A stretch of DNA of 64,000 nt from CAYNSB01 sp964399625 (lineage in GTDB: Bacteria > Planctomycetota > Phycisphaerae > Phycisphaerales > UBA1924). The stretch lies in NCBI GenBank assembly GCA_964399625.1, contig CAYNSB010000015.1, forward strand, positions 1 through 64,000. The letters are read 5' to 3'. Of the stretch, positions 8,520 to 17,556 are shown piece after piece (the first letter of the stretch is position 1; each line of letters starts with the position of its first letter). Under the pieces are notes generated by a model that did no database searches, was not told the origin of the DNA, and was given only the letters and a program-made list of their open reading frames with translations. Both the position numbers and the translations under genes were made by a program.

Positions 8520-10124
8520 TTAGCGTGCGACTTCGATGGCGCGGGTTTCGCGGAGGACGGTGACCTTGATCTCGCCGGGGAAGGTCATCTCTTCGCTGAC
8601 GCGCTTGGCGATCTTGTGGGCGATGAGGAAAGCCTCGTCGTCGTTGACGCGGTTGGCGTCGACCATCACGCGGACCTCGCGGCCGGCCTGGATCGCGTGG
8701 GCCTCGTTCACGCCGCGGAAGCCCATGGCGATGTCCTGCAGCTCGTTGAGGCGCTGGACGTACTTCTCCATGCTCTCGCGGCGGGCGCCGGGGCGGGCGG
8801 AAGACACCGCGTCGGCGGCCATGACGATGGGTGTGTAGAAGCTGGTCGAGGGGATGTCGGCGTGGTGGCCCCCGATGGCGTTGAGGACGGGTTCCTTCTC
8901 GCCGTACTGGCGGGCGAAGTCCATGCCGATCTTGGGGTGGCCGCCCTCCATCTCGTGGTCCATGGCCTTGCCGATGTCGTGGAGGAAGCCGCAGCGCCGG
9001 GCGATGGTGCCGTCGAGGCCGAGCTGATCGGCGATGATCTGGCAGAGGTACGCGACCTCGATCGAGTGGCGCAGCACGTTCTGCCCGTAGCTCGTGCGGT
9101 ACCAGAGCTTGCCCATGGCCTCGACGACCTTGGGGTGCACGCCGCGGAGGTTGACCTCCAGGACCGCGTCCTTGCCGTACTTGAGGATGCGTTCGTTGAC
9201 CTCGCTCTTGACCTTCTCGACCATCTCCTCGATGCGTGAGGGGTGGAGGCGGCCGTCCTTGACGAGGCGCTCGAGGGCCTCGACGGCGACGGCCTGGCGG
9301 ACCTTGTCGAAGCACGAGACGACGATGACGCCCGGCGTGTCATCGACGATGATGTCGGCGCCGGTGGCGCGCTCGATCGCCCGGATGTTCCGTCCTTCGC
9401 GCCCGATGATGCGGCCCTTCATGTCGTCGGAGGGAATCTCGACGGCGCGGACCGTGCTCTCGCTCGTGTGCTCGGTCGCGTACCGCTGGATCGCGTTGAG
9501 CGTGATCTCTCGGGCCTGCTCCTTGGCGCGATTCTCGGCTTCCTCCGTGATCTTGCGGGCGAGCTTGGCGGCCTCGAGGCGGACCTCGTCCTCCATCTTG
9601 CCCAGGACTGCCTCGCGGGCCTGCTCGCGGGTGTAGTCGCTGATGCGGAGGAGCTCGGCCTTCTGCTTCTCGATGATCCCCGTGAGCTCCTGGTCCTTGC
9701 GCGCGACCTGATCCTCGCGGGCCTTGAGCGAGTCGCTCTGGCGGGCGACGGCCTTCTCCTTGTCCTCGAGCGCTTGCTCCTTGCGCTCGAACGCGTCCTC
9801 GCGCTTGCTCAGGCGGCGCTCCGACTCCTTCACCTCGTTGCGGGCGCGATCCAGTTCCTCGTCGAGCTTGCTCTTGCGCGCGAGCGCCGCGCGCTCGGCC
9901 TCGACCTGGATCTGTTGGGCCTTCGTCTGGGCTTCGCTCTGGGCCCGATCGACGATGGCCCGTGCTTCTGCCTTGGCGTTGCTCACGGCCTTTCCGGCCA
10001 GGGCACGGGTGAGCACGACGCCCGCGATGGCGCCCAGCGCGAGCGTACCGGCAGCGATGCCCGAGACGACAGGCACGGACAGGTCGGCGAGCGTTGGAAT
10101 CATCGCCATGATCGGCGTCGACAT
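8520..10124 (-). CDS. rny: Ribonuclease Y
   Basis: A 534-residue endoribonuclease that starts mRNA decay at the inner face of the membrane. In order: an N-terminal transmembrane helix (residues about 18-40), a long charged coiled coil (about 45-215), a KH RNA-binding domain with GRIIGREGRNIRAIE, and an HD metal-dependent phosphohydrolase domain with HSIEVAYL, LHDIGKAMDHE and GGHHADI. Length and order match RNase Y of Bacillus and other planctomycetes. The ATG at 10124 is preceded by a perfect AGGAGG; an upstream in-frame start at 10307 has no such site. The coiled coil should anchor a degradosome-like assembly (family knowledge). Confidence 0.95.
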   Translation of the reverse strand: MSTPIMAMIPTLADLSVPVVSGIAAGTLALGAIAGVVLTRALAGKAVSNAKAEARAIVDRAQSEAQTKAQQIQVEAERAALARKSKLDEELDRARNEVKESERRLSKREDAFERKEQALEDKEKAVARQSDSLKAREDQVARKDQELTGIIEKQKAELLRISDYTREQAREAVLGKMEDEVRLEAAKLARKITEEAENRAKEQAREITLNAIQRYATEHTSESTVRAVEIPSDDMKGRIIGREGRNIRAIERATGADIIVDDTPGVIVVSCFDKVRQAVAVEALERLVKDGRLHPSRIEEMVEKVKSEVNERILKYGKDAVLEVNLRGVHPKVVEAMGKLWYRTSYGQNVLRHSIEVAYLCQIIADQLGLDGTIARRCGFLHDIGKAMDHEMEGGHPKIGMDFARQYGEKEPVLNAIGGHHADIPSTSFYTPIVMAADAVSSARPGARRESMEKYVQRLNELQDIAMGFRGVNEAHAIQAGREVRVMVDANRVNDDEAFLIAHKIAKRVSEEMTFPGEIKVTVLRETRAIEVAR

Positions 10125-10611
10125 CGCGCGGTCCTCCTCTGGCGCGCACGTCGGCAGGCGAGCGTGCGGTCCATGGCTTGGTCGCGTGAGGGCGCCGACA
10201 CGACTCCCGATCAACTCGGCGTCAGGTGCCTCGGCATGTGTCCGTGCGCCGGCGATTGGTGGCACGCATGGCGTCGGGCGCAGTCCCGAGGCTGGTGCGG
10301 ACCGCACGCTGATCGATCGGATTGGGCACGGAGAAAGGGCACGCCGCTATTCCATCCGGCATTGGGGCCGGTGAGTGATCCAAGAGCGGGAGCGTGTTGT
10401 GAGGGTCCACGCGCCCACGAGTCGACGCCTGCTCGCGAGACGCAGGCTGGTGCATGATACGAAAGATCGATCGTCGTGTTTGGCGAACATGAAGGAGAGT
10501 TCGCGCGTTTGGTCTTTGGGAGGATCGTTTCAAAGCACATTTTCGTGTCCACAATCCGAGCGGTGCCTTGATCCGATAGAGTCCTCCGGCTCGATTGGAG
10601 ACCATCTCGAC
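10125..10611. other. 487-bp divergent gap between rny and a lipoprotein gene
   Basis: No supported gene in either direction. A 13-bp perfect palindrome lies at 10295-10307 and a short CTTTG/CAAAG inverted repeat lies near 10512-10535. Both flanking genes read outward, so their promoters must lie here, but I cannot identify convincing -35/-10 elements. Confidence 0.5.
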
Positions 10612-11487
10612 ATGCGCACTCGTTTCTTCAGCGTGGCGATCCTGCTCGCGGCATGCGTTTTGGGGGCGTGCCGGCAAGCGCCTCGAACGGCGGTGCCCAT
10701 CAGCGGGCAGAGCGTGCGCCCGGACTTGACGGTGGACGTCGAGGTGACGAACTGGAACGGGGCGGTCGCGATCGTTGCGGACCCGCGGTATCGAACGCCG
10801 GAGGTCGTGTCGCAGGTTCGTCGGCTGAGCAAAGGGGCGCCCAAGACGAGCGAGCTCCGCTCGAAGGTGAGCGTGGAGGCGGTCTCGGGGATCGAGAACG
10901 GAAGGCGGTTGATCCGCGTGCGTGGCGAGCCGCGCGAGGGCACGCTCGAGAGCCAGGTCGCGCTGGACCTTGAGGTGCGTGTGGCGCGTCTTCAGGACGT
11001 GCGCGTGAGCACGTCGGGCGGCTTGGTCAACGTGTCGGGATTTTCGGGCGCGCTGACAATCGTGAACGGCGCGGAGGGGCGACCGGGCGGACGCGTGCTC
11101 GCCCGCACGCAGGCGGGCATCACGAGCCCCGTCTCGATCACGACGAGCGCGGGCGATGTGATCTACAAGTCCGGGCCCGGCACGACGGGAGCATTCGACG
11201 TGCTTGCCACGGGCGGCACGTCGCAGTTCGAGGCTCAGGTGGGGACGGTGTCCCAAGTGCGTCCCGATCCGAGCGGTACGCGGTACCGCGCGGTGCTGGA
11301 CGGGGGTGCCAACCCGATCCAGCTGCGGACGGACAAGGGCTCGGCGCGCGTGGAGATCATCGAGAACGCGGGGACGTCCGGCCCGGACCTGTGGGACGGC
11401 TGGCCCGATGCGAGCGCTGGCCCGCGCTGGGTGCAGGCGCTCACGGGATCGCTCCCCGAGCAGCAGAACCCGACGCCCAAGAAGTGA
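10612..11487 (+). CDS. Putative lipoprotein, function unknown
   Basis: A 291-residue protein with a lipoprotein signal: MRTRFFSVAILLAACVLGAC, lipobox VLGAC with Cys20 as the lipidated residue. The mature part is rich in beta-prone, short repeats (VRVSTSGGLVNVSGFSGAL, VSITTSAGDVIYKSG), similar in feel to the DUF4097-type adhesin-like beta-helix proteins that measure structure through repeated SGG turns. It ends WDGWPDASAGPRWVQALTG and a charged tail. No enzyme motif is visible. The start is set by the signal peptide; longer in-frame versions would bury it. It converges on the PilZ-like gene with 22 bp between the stops. Confidence 0.7.
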   Translation: MRTRFFSVAILLAACVLGACRQAPRTAVPISGQSVRPDLTVDVEVTNWNGAVAIVADPRYRTPEVVSQVRRLSKGAPKTSELRSKVSVEAVSGIENGRRLIRVRGEPREGTLESQVALDLEVRVARLQDVRVSTSGGLVNVSGFSGALTIVNGAEGRPGGRVLARTQAGITSPVSITTSAGDVIYKSGPGTTGAFDVLATGGTSQFEAQVGTVSQVRPDPSGTRYRAVLDGGANPIQLRTDKGSARVEIIENAGTSGPDLWDGWPDASAGPRWVQALTGSLPEQQNPTPKK

Positions 11488-11509
11488 TTGTGCGGCGTGG
11501 AGTTCCGCC

Positions 11510-12409
11510 TCAGGCGGCGCGGCGCCGCCCGTTGCTCTGCGCCCGCTGGATGGCGGTGACGTACCGGCGGATCTGCTCCACCACGAACTCGCGATGCGCG
11601 GCGTGGAAGGACCACTCGAAGGCCATGCCCGCGTAGAGATTCTGCGCGCTGTCGATGTGGGTGTGCGCGAGGCGTGCGGTGATGGCGATGGGCGCTGGGA
11701 TCTCAGGTGTGAGGTCCACCCTGAGCCAGAAATAGCGGGCACGATCGACGCCCGCGACGTCCGACGGCGCGACGAGGAGCCCCGCGCCGCCGCCGCCGAT
11801 GTTCATGAGATGGGCGTTGAAGCGGGGCCCGACCTCCGGCAGTATCGCGGGCTCCTTGGCGCGGACGCGGGGCGCGTCGGGCTGCTGGAGGAGATCGAGG
11901 ATCTCCGCGCGATTGGCGACCTCGGCGGGCCCGACGCTGGTCGGGTTGAGCAGGGGCCACGCCTCGACGCGCGGGAGCGTGAGTTCGGTCATGGAGACGC
12001 GGTAGAAGTTTCGGCGCTGGCAGCGTTCGACGTGCTGGGGCATCGCCAGGCGCATCGCGCGAACGGAGCGGCCCTGGACGTTCGCGGTCGTGGACCCGAG
12101 CGTCTGGGTGATGAACATCCAGCGGTTCTGCCCGATGGACATGACGGCGACAACGCCCATGCCAGGGTCAAGATCGATCGTGGCACCGGCGGCCGCGGGA
12201 GACTCGACCAGGATCTCCTGCTCGGAGAGGGCGAGCACTCGGACGCGCCAGAGCAGGTCGCCGGCGCGTTGCACGACGACGGAGGGCGTTGAGTTTGGAT
12301 CGAGGGCCGAGGGCAGCGACGGGATGGAGATCTCCAGCCCGCCGTCGCGTTCGTGGATCTGGCGGAGGCAGTCACGCCAGCGCTCGGTTCGAGATCGGTT
12401 GGCGGGCAC
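11510..12409 (-). CDS. PilZ-like (YcgR-type) protein with altered second motif
   Basis: A 299-residue protein that looks like a YcgR-type two-domain protein: an N-terminal beta-barrel domain (about 30-125) and a C-terminal PilZ-like domain beginning at QRRNFYRV, which keeps the cyclic-di-GMP arginines (R-R-x-x-x-R). The usual second motif (D/N)-x-S-x-x-G appears here as NIGGGG, so the serine is replaced. About 50 residues with RAEILDLLQQ are inserted between the two motifs. Such proteins connect cyclic-di-GMP to motility or secretion. The GTG at 12409 is chosen for its strong AGGGAGGGG site; an ATG at 12529 would add 40 residues overlapping the transglutaminase gene. Binding of the ligand is uncertain because of the missing serine. 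Confidence 0.66.
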   Translation of the reverse strand: MPANRSRTERWRDCLRQIHERDGGLEISIPSLPSALDPNSTPSVVVQRAGDLLWRVRVLALSEQEILVESPAAAGATIDLDPGMGVVAVMSIGQNRWMFITQTLGSTTANVQGRSVRAMRLAMPQHVERCQRRNFYRVSMTELTLPRVEAWPLLNPTSVGPAEVANRAEILDLLQQPDAPRVRAKEPAILPEVGPRFNAHLMNIGGGGAGLLVAPSDVAGVDRARYFWLRVDLTPEIPAPIAITARLAHTHIDSAQNLYAGMAFEWSFHAAHREFVVEQIRRYVTAIQRAQSNGRRRAA

Positions 12410-12525
12410 GTTGGAACCCCTCCCTGGAGTGTGGAGTCTCGCGAGCGATCGGCGTGAGTGCGCGACGGCTTGAGATGGAGAGGGATCGGGCGGTCCAATA
12501 AGGCGCTCCGTCGTCGGCGCACCCC

Positions 12526-14691
12526 TCACGAACGTGCGCGCGAGGCGGCACGGACGAGGCTTCGGAGTGCCGCGATCTCCGCGGGGGTCGTGGCGCGGGC
12601 GCCGAAGCGATCGCGGTAGTAGGCGAGGGCCACGTCGCGGACGGCGTCGGTGAGCGGGGTGCGCGGCATGGCGTCGGCGTGATCAATGGGCGAGCGCGAG
12701 GATGGCTTTGCCTGCCCGGAGCGGGCGAGCGTGCGGAGCGTGTCCCGATACAGCCTTTCCATCGGTGGCGATGCCGTGGAGACCTCCGCGCGGACGCGGG
12801 CTCGCGGGCGGCGAAGGAGCGCCAGGGCACCGGCGCCCGCGAGCGCGACCAGGGCGACGACGGCGGACCCGCGGAGCGAACGTTGCCATGCACCCCGGGC
12901 GTAACGCTGACGCTGCATCCAGTTGGACACGCCGTTCATCCACTGCGATTGCCACTCGCCCAGGCGTCCGACGCCGAGTATCCCGCGACGCCGTCCCTCG
13001 TCGAAGGAGACCACGGAGCGGTTCCATGCGTATTCAACGGCGTCGAGGGAGCGCCACAGGCGTGCCAGGATCGTGCCGCTCGGTCTGTGCAGGCGGGCGA
13101 TCTCGGCGGGGGGCGTGGGGTCGTAGCGACGCCAGCGATCGCGTCCGGCCTCGACCCACGCGTGGGCGTTGCTCTGGCGGACGATGTAGCTCATGGACGA
13201 CGGGTTCCACTCCGCGGCGATGTAGCCCGTGACAACGCGGGCGTGAACGCCGACGGCCCGGCACATGGCCGCCATCGCCGAGGCGAAGTACTCGCAGTGC
13301 CCGCGCCGGGTCTTGAAGAGGAAGTGCTCGATCGGATCGGCGCCCAGCGGCACGGGCTCCTCCTCGAGCGTGTAGGTGCAGGAGGAACGGAGCCAATCGG
13401 AGATGACGCGGCAGACGGCCGAGTCCTCGACGGGGCCGCGCTCGATGGGGTCGGGACTCTGCCTCGCATCGGCGATGATTTGCCGCGCAAGCTCGACGAT
13501 GCGCGGGTTGTCCAGGCGCGCGACCCGGTAGCTCGGGCGCGGTTCGCCGGGCTCCTCGGCGAGCGCGGACACGATCTTGTACTGGAGGGGGCCGGTCTCG
13601 TGGCGCTGCACACCCATGACGAGACGCTCGTTGTCCACGATTCGCGAACTCGCCTGGTCGGTCTCGGTGTAGAGCGGCCGCCAGACGTTGAAGATGGGGA
13701 CGATGGCGTCGCGCGCGGCGGCGTTGCGGAACGTGCAGACCTGCTCGAGGATCGGGCCTGTGGGCGTGAACCCGGGTCGGGGGCGGAGGATCCAGTCCTG
13801 CTCGCCGCGATCGAGCTCGCGTCGAGAGGCGCGGGTCGAAGCGCGGATGGGGTTCGTGCTGGTCCATCGCCCGTCGCGGTAGTCGTCCAGGACGGCGCCG
13901 CGGAGGTAGTACGTCTCGCTCTCGGAGCCGACGATCGACGCCTCGTCCATCGATCCCATCGAGCCCTGACGGAACTGCACGTCCATCACGATCTCGGGGG
14001 ACTCCGAGATGACGTTGCGTCGGCCCAGATCGACGGTGTCGGTGAAGCCTGTGACCGAACCGGCCAGGGGCTGTCCCCAGGAACCGAAGGCGTTCTGCCC
14101 AAGCCCACGGGGCATGATGAGGAAGACGGCGATCGCCGCGAACACCACGCCCGAGGCGCTGATGGCCGCGGTGCGGACCAGCGAGCGGACCGGCGAGGGC
14201 CCTGGTGCGCGGGCCTCGGGAACGATCCACCAAGCGGGGTGGAGCTGGAAGAGCATGATGGTGAGCACGAGCAGGGGCACGATGGCGATGAGCTGGACGC
14301 CGACGGAGAGTCGGTTGCTATCGAGCATCGCCGCGATCGCGAGGAACAGGCCCAGGGCGAGGAGTTGCGCGTCGTCGCGTGGCGTTCGACGGTCGAGCGT
14401 CTTGACGATGAGCAGGATGATCGCGAGCGACGCGATCGACGCGACCTCGATCCGCCCGGCGGTCCGCACGGCCGTGTAAATGACCGCCAACGCCAGCGCG
14501 AGATTGACGAAGCGGCGCGGCAAACGAAGCCCGTGCCCGGGCCCGGCCCTGGAGGACAGCCACCAGCACAGCGCGATCGTGGGCAGGGCGGCGGCGGCGA
14601 GGGCCGATTCTCCGGCCGCGGTCGCGTAGGCGCTGACACAGAGCACCAGGAGGATTCCGGCGCACCAGCAGTAGCACCTCCAGAGGCTCAT
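12526..14691 (-). CDS. Transglutaminase-like membrane protein (TgpA/DUF3488 type)
   Basis: A 721-residue protein. About six hydrophobic helices fill residues 5-220 (DUF3488/TgpA_N), including LGLFLAIAAMLDSNRLSVGV. An extracytoplasmic transglutaminase-like domain follows with all three catalytic elements: Cys in RRGHCEYFASAMAAMCRA, His in NAHAWVEA and Asp in RRYDPTPP. Another helix near residue 620 and a cytoplasmic tail (DUF4129-like) end it. Related proteins work with MoxR AAA ATPases and DUF58 proteins; substrates are generally unknown. It overlaps the DUF58 gene by 4 nt (ATGA), so the two are translationally coupled. The ATG at 14691 is set by that overlap and by the first helix. Confidence 0.87.
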   Translation of the reverse strand: MSLWRCYCWCAGILLVLCVSAYATAAGESALAAAALPTIALCWWLSSRAGPGHGLRLPRRFVNLALALAVIYTAVRTAGRIEVASIASLAIILLIVKTLDRRTPRDDAQLLALGLFLAIAAMLDSNRLSVGVQLIAIVPLLVLTIMLFQLHPAWWIVPEARAPGPSPVRSLVRTAAISASGVVFAAIAVFLIMPRGLGQNAFGSWGQPLAGSVTGFTDTVDLGRRNVISESPEIVMDVQFRQGSMGSMDEASIVGSESETYYLRGAVLDDYRDGRWTSTNPIRASTRASRRELDRGEQDWILRPRPGFTPTGPILEQVCTFRNAAARDAIVPIFNVWRPLYTETDQASSRIVDNERLVMGVQRHETGPLQYKIVSALAEEPGEPRPSYRVARLDNPRIVELARQIIADARQSPDPIERGPVEDSAVCRVISDWLRSSCTYTLEEEPVPLGADPIEHFLFKTRRGHCEYFASAMAAMCRAVGVHARVVTGYIAAEWNPSSMSYIVRQSNAHAWVEAGRDRWRRYDPTPPAEIARLHRPSGTILARLWRSLDAVEYAWNRSVVSFDEGRRRGILGVGRLGEWQSQWMNGVSNWMQRQRYARGAWQRSLRGSAVVALVALAGAGALALLRRPRARVRAEVSTASPPMERLYRDTLRTLARSGQAKPSSRSPIDHADAMPRTPLTDAVRDVALAYYRDRFGARATTPAEIAALRSLVRAASRARS

Positions 14692-15809
14692 GGGCGCGAC
14701 TCCGATGCCACGATCAGACGCGCCAAGTCGTCGGCGGCGATGAGGCGCGTCTGGGGGGTTGCGGCGCCGGTTGGGGGCGGGCCCGCGTGCACGAGGAATA
14801 TGGCGCCGGCACGCTGCGCGCCCGCGGAGGTCGCGGCCTCGCGATCGCCCGGGATCCACGTCGCCAGGTCCGTGAGCAGACGGTGCAGGTGCGGGCGGCC
14901 CAGGCGAGGAGGATGCAGAAGCGCGCCGTCCTCGGTCGCGAGCCCCATCGCGAAGCCGGAGCGTTCGCCCTGCGCGAGAAGGCTCGCGGCGAGCGACACG
15001 GCGTTCTCGACCGACTCCGGCGCGGCGCCGGGCGCTGCGGCGATCTGGACCCAGATGCGGGTTGGCGCGGGCGAACTGTTCTGGCGGACCACGAGCGTTC
15101 CGGTGCGGGCCGAGGCCCGCCACGCGACGCGTCGAAGGCTGTCTCCCGCGACGTATTCGCGCACGCCGTAGAAATCATCGCTCGCGCCCGGGGAAGGGCG
15201 GGCGCCCGTGCCTGTAGCCGCGCGCGAGCGCACGGACTCGAGGATTCCGGGCTGGAGCTCGTGCACCCGAGGAAGCACCAAGAGCGTGTCGTCCTGAGCG
15301 AGGCTAACGGACTTCTTGGTCAGGCCGAAGGGGAATGTGGTCCACACGCGGACCGCCGGTAGGTGGATGATGCCACGATGGGACGGCGTGAGCCTCGCGC
15401 TGACGCTGGCCACGGATCGCACGCGGACGTGCGTGAGGAAAGCGGAGCAGCGTACTGGCTCGGCGTGCTCGTAGCGGGCGCCCTCCTCTTCGACCCGGAG
15501 CCCGAACGCCGGAAGGAACCTGGACCCGTTGCGGATGTGGTAGTGGATCTCGACGGGTTCGCCGGCGCGAGCGAGTGGCGCGGGTTCGCGTGAGGCTCGG
15601 ACTCCCATGAGCACCGCCCCGCTGAGGACACCCGAGACGAGCAGCCCGCCGATGCCCAGCCCCAGCGCGGCGAACAGCAGATTGTTCTGGCTGTTGATCG
15701 CGCCAACGGCGAGGAAGAGGACCACAGCGACGTACACGAACCCCGGAGGGTGTACGTGGTACCTTCGATGAACGTTTCGCGGCGCGGGATGGTCGGACCG
15801 GGCGCTCAC
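14688..15809 (-). CDS. DUF58 domain protein
   Basis: A 373-residue protein with two N-terminal membrane helices (about 24-42 and 45-67), an Ig-like stretch and then a DUF58 domain whose signature reads FYGVREYVAGDSLRRVAW near residues 217-234. DUF58 proteins have a von Willebrand-like fold and are normally encoded between a MoxR ATPase and a transglutaminase protein; here the transglutaminase follows with a 4-nt overlap but no MoxR gene is next to it. The start is a GTG whose bases overlap the stop of the upstream lipoprotein gene (GTGA). The group is thought to serve assembly of surface or stress-related complexes; the exact role here is unknown. Confidence 0.85.
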   Translation of the reverse strand: MSARSDHPAPRNVHRRYHVHPPGFVYVAVVLFLAVGAINSQNNLLFAALGLGIGGLLVSGVLSGAVLMGVRASREPAPLARAGEPVEIHYHIRNGSRFLPAFGLRVEEEGARYEHAEPVRCSAFLTHVRVRSVASVSARLTPSHRGIIHLPAVRVWTTFPFGLTKKSVSLAQDDTLLVLPRVHELQPGILESVRSRAATGTGARPSPGASDDFYGVREYVAGDSLRRVAWRASARTGTLVVRQNSSPAPTRIWVQIAAAPGAAPESVENAVSLAASLLAQGERSGFAMGLATEDGALLHPPRLGRPHLHRLLTDLATWIPGDREAATSAGAQRAGAIFLVHAGPPPTGAATPQTRLIAADDLARLIVASESRP

Positions 15810-16273
15810 TGGCTCCGGTTCGTGGCCAGGGCCCCGACGGTTTCGGGCGAGGGGCTAAGGCCGGACTTGGCGGGGCCCCCACCGGCCCGCTTGAGGATCA
15901 CGAGCAGTCGCATGTCGGACGAGGGGATGAGGAGCGAGTTGGTCGCGGGCAGGTAGCCGGCGCAGGTCGCCCGCACGTCCGCCGGGGCCTTGACGGCGTT
16001 CGGGTCGGTCAGACGCACGGAGAAATTGCCCTCCTTGATGGAGGTGCCCGATCCGACGACGGAGCCCTGGGTCTGCCCCACCTTCGAGACGAGCTCGATC
16101 TTCGCGCCTTCGACGCCGGGTCCCTTGAGGCGCGGGTCGTTGGCGGGCACCGCGGCGATGAAACTGACGTTGCCTTCGATTGCTTTGCCCTCAACGCGGA
16201 TGGCGGAGACGCCGCCGCACCCGACCATGAGGGTTGCGAGCACGCACACAGCGAACGACGCGAACTTGTTCAT
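15806..16273 (-). CDS. Small putative lipoprotein in the scpB-DUF58 operon
   Basis: A 155-residue protein starting MNKFASFAVCVLATLMVGCGG, a lipoprotein signal with lipobox LMVGC. The mature part contains a carboxypeptidase-regulatory-like beta pattern: AIRVEGKAIEGNVSFIAAV, then EGNFSVRLTDPN, then VRATCAGYLP. This is typical of a small Ig-like beta-sandwich. It is joined by 4-nt overlaps to scpB upstream (ATGA) and to DUF58 downstream (GTGA), so all four genes are probably made from one mRNA. The start is decided by the signal peptide and the overlap. No further function can be read from the sequence. Confidence 0.72.
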   Translation of the reverse strand: MNKFASFAVCVLATLMVGCGGVSAIRVEGKAIEGNVSFIAAVPANDPRLKGPGVEGAKIELVSKVGQTQGSVVGSGTSIKEGNFSVRLTDPNAVKAPADVRATCAGYLPATNSLLIPSSDMRLLVILKRAGGGPAKSGLSPSPETVGALATNRSQ

Positions 16274-16959
16274 AGCGCTCCTTGCAGTTCGGTGATCGAG
16301 GGCAGGTCCTTGGTGGACGACAGCCCGAAGGCGTCCAGGAACTCCTTGCTCGTGCCGTAGAGCATGGGCCGCCCCAATTCCTCGGCGCGCCCGACGATGG
16401 AGATGAGGCGACGCTCGAGCAGCGAGCGCAGGACCTCGCCGCACGCGACGCCGCGGACCGCCTCGAGGTGGGCCCTGGTGATGGGCTGCTTGTACGCGAT
16501 GACGGCGAGCGTCTCGATGGCGGGCTTGGAGAGTCGCTGCGACGCGCGGGTGCGATGGAACGCGGCCAGCGCCGGGGCAAGCTCGGGAAGGGTCATGAGG
16601 CGGTAGCCGCCCGCCACACTCTCGATGCGGAATGTGCGCTGCGTCTGGGCGTACTGCTCGTTGAGGATCGCGATCGCGCGGTGCACACGATCGACGGGAC
16701 CGGTCTGCTCGGCCCGCGCGGCACGAGACCGACGAGAGGCGGGCTTGGGCGGTTCCGGCGCGCCGGGCTGGGCATCCTCGGCGGCACCCGCCGGCCCGAT
16801 CAGGCCAAGACCCTCCGCGAGTCGGCGGGCGGGCACGGGGCGATCGAGCGTCAGGAGGATCGCTTCGATCGAGCGGGTGAGATCGTCGGGGGGCGCGGAC
16901 GCCGGATCGCGCTTGGCGTCGCTGGTCCCGTCGTCCATGACGGCAGTGATTTCGTCCAT
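16270..16959 (-). CDS. scpB: Segregation and condensation protein B
   Basis: A 229-residue ScpB with two winged-helix domains; it partners ScpA and SMC in chromosome condensation and segregation. The family core is seen in PAIETLAVIAYKQPITRAHLE, VRGVACGEVLRSLLERRLI and GRAEELGRPMLYGTSKEFL. Between the first helix set (SIEAILLTLDRPVPARRLAEGL) and the rest is a Pro/Arg/Ala-rich insertion of about 35 residues that the common form lacks. scpA is not adjacent; downstream are a lipoprotein, DUF58 and transglutaminase genes in an overlapping chain. Start ATG at 16959 gives a normal acidic N-terminus. Confidence 0.92.
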   Translation of the reverse strand: MDEITAVMDDGTSDAKRDPASAPPDDLTRSIEAILLTLDRPVPARRLAEGLGLIGPAGAAEDAQPGAPEPPKPASRRSRAARAEQTGPVDRVHRAIAILNEQYAQTQRTFRIESVAGGYRLMTLPELAPALAAFHRTRASQRLSKPAIETLAVIAYKQPITRAHLEAVRGVACGEVLRSLLERRLISIVGRAEELGRPMLYGTSKEFLDAFGLSSTKDLPSITELQGAL

Positions 16960-17148
16960 GCGGGCAATCCTACCACGGCGTGGCTCCGCTCGCCCGAGAA
17001 CCGACGGGCGAGGCTCCCCTCATCGGGCGAAGACGCTCTCGGACGTCGGGCAGAAGGGCATCGCGGCCCGAGCCGGCCCGGGGAATGAAGGGGGACGGAG
17101 GACTGATCGATACTCCGGAAACGGATCGCCCACTTGAGAGAGCCAGCC

Positions 17149-17556
17149 ATGAACCCCCCCACTCCGATCGTCCTTCTTGCCGACGATGAGCCGCTCATCA
17201 CGTGCGTCGTGTCTCAGAAGCTGCAGAGCGCCGGGTACGGCGTGATGGTGGCTCGGGACGGGGAGGAGGCGTTCGAGCTGGCGTGCCGGACGACGCCCTC
17301 GCTGGTGGTGACGGACCTGCAGATGCCCCGGCTGAGCGGATTCGAGCTCGCGCAGAAGCTGAAGATCCACGCGTCGACGTCGGACGTGCCGGTGATCATG
17401 CTCACGGCTCGCGGGTACATCGTGCGGGAAGAGGAGATGGCGAGCACGAACATCCGCCACCTGCTGAGCAAGCCGTTCAGCCCTCGGGACGTGCTGGCCA
17501 AGGTGAACGCGCTGCTCGGTCGCGGTGAGGGCTCGATCGGAGCGCGTGCGGCGTGA
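17149..17556 (+). CDS. CheY-like single-domain response regulator
   Basis: A 135-residue receiver domain and nothing else. Acidic pocket ADDEP (residues about 12-16), phospho-acceptor Asp in VVTDLQMPRLSG near residue 56, Thr in VIMLTARG near residue 84 and Lys in LLSKPFSP near residue 107 are all present, so it should be phosphorylated normally. It overlaps the next gene by 4 nt (GTGA), an arrangement that links it to the HD-GYP protein as its probable partner. No histidine kinase is adjacent; the nearest in the window is at 29695-31542. The ATG at 17149 follows a GAGAGAG ribosome site; an in-frame TTG five codons upstream is less likely. Confidence 0.9.
   Translation: MNPPTPIVLLADDEPLITCVVSQKLQSAGYGVMVARDGEEAFELACRTTPSLVVTDLQMPRLSGFELAQKLKIHASTSDVPVIMLTARGYIVREEEMASTNIRHLLSKPFSPRDVLAKVNALLGRGEGSIGARAA

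Noticed and set aside
12679..15171. Plus-strand open frame of 830 codons
   Set aside because: Opposite strand of the transglutaminase and DUF58 genes, which have complete catalytic and signature motifs.
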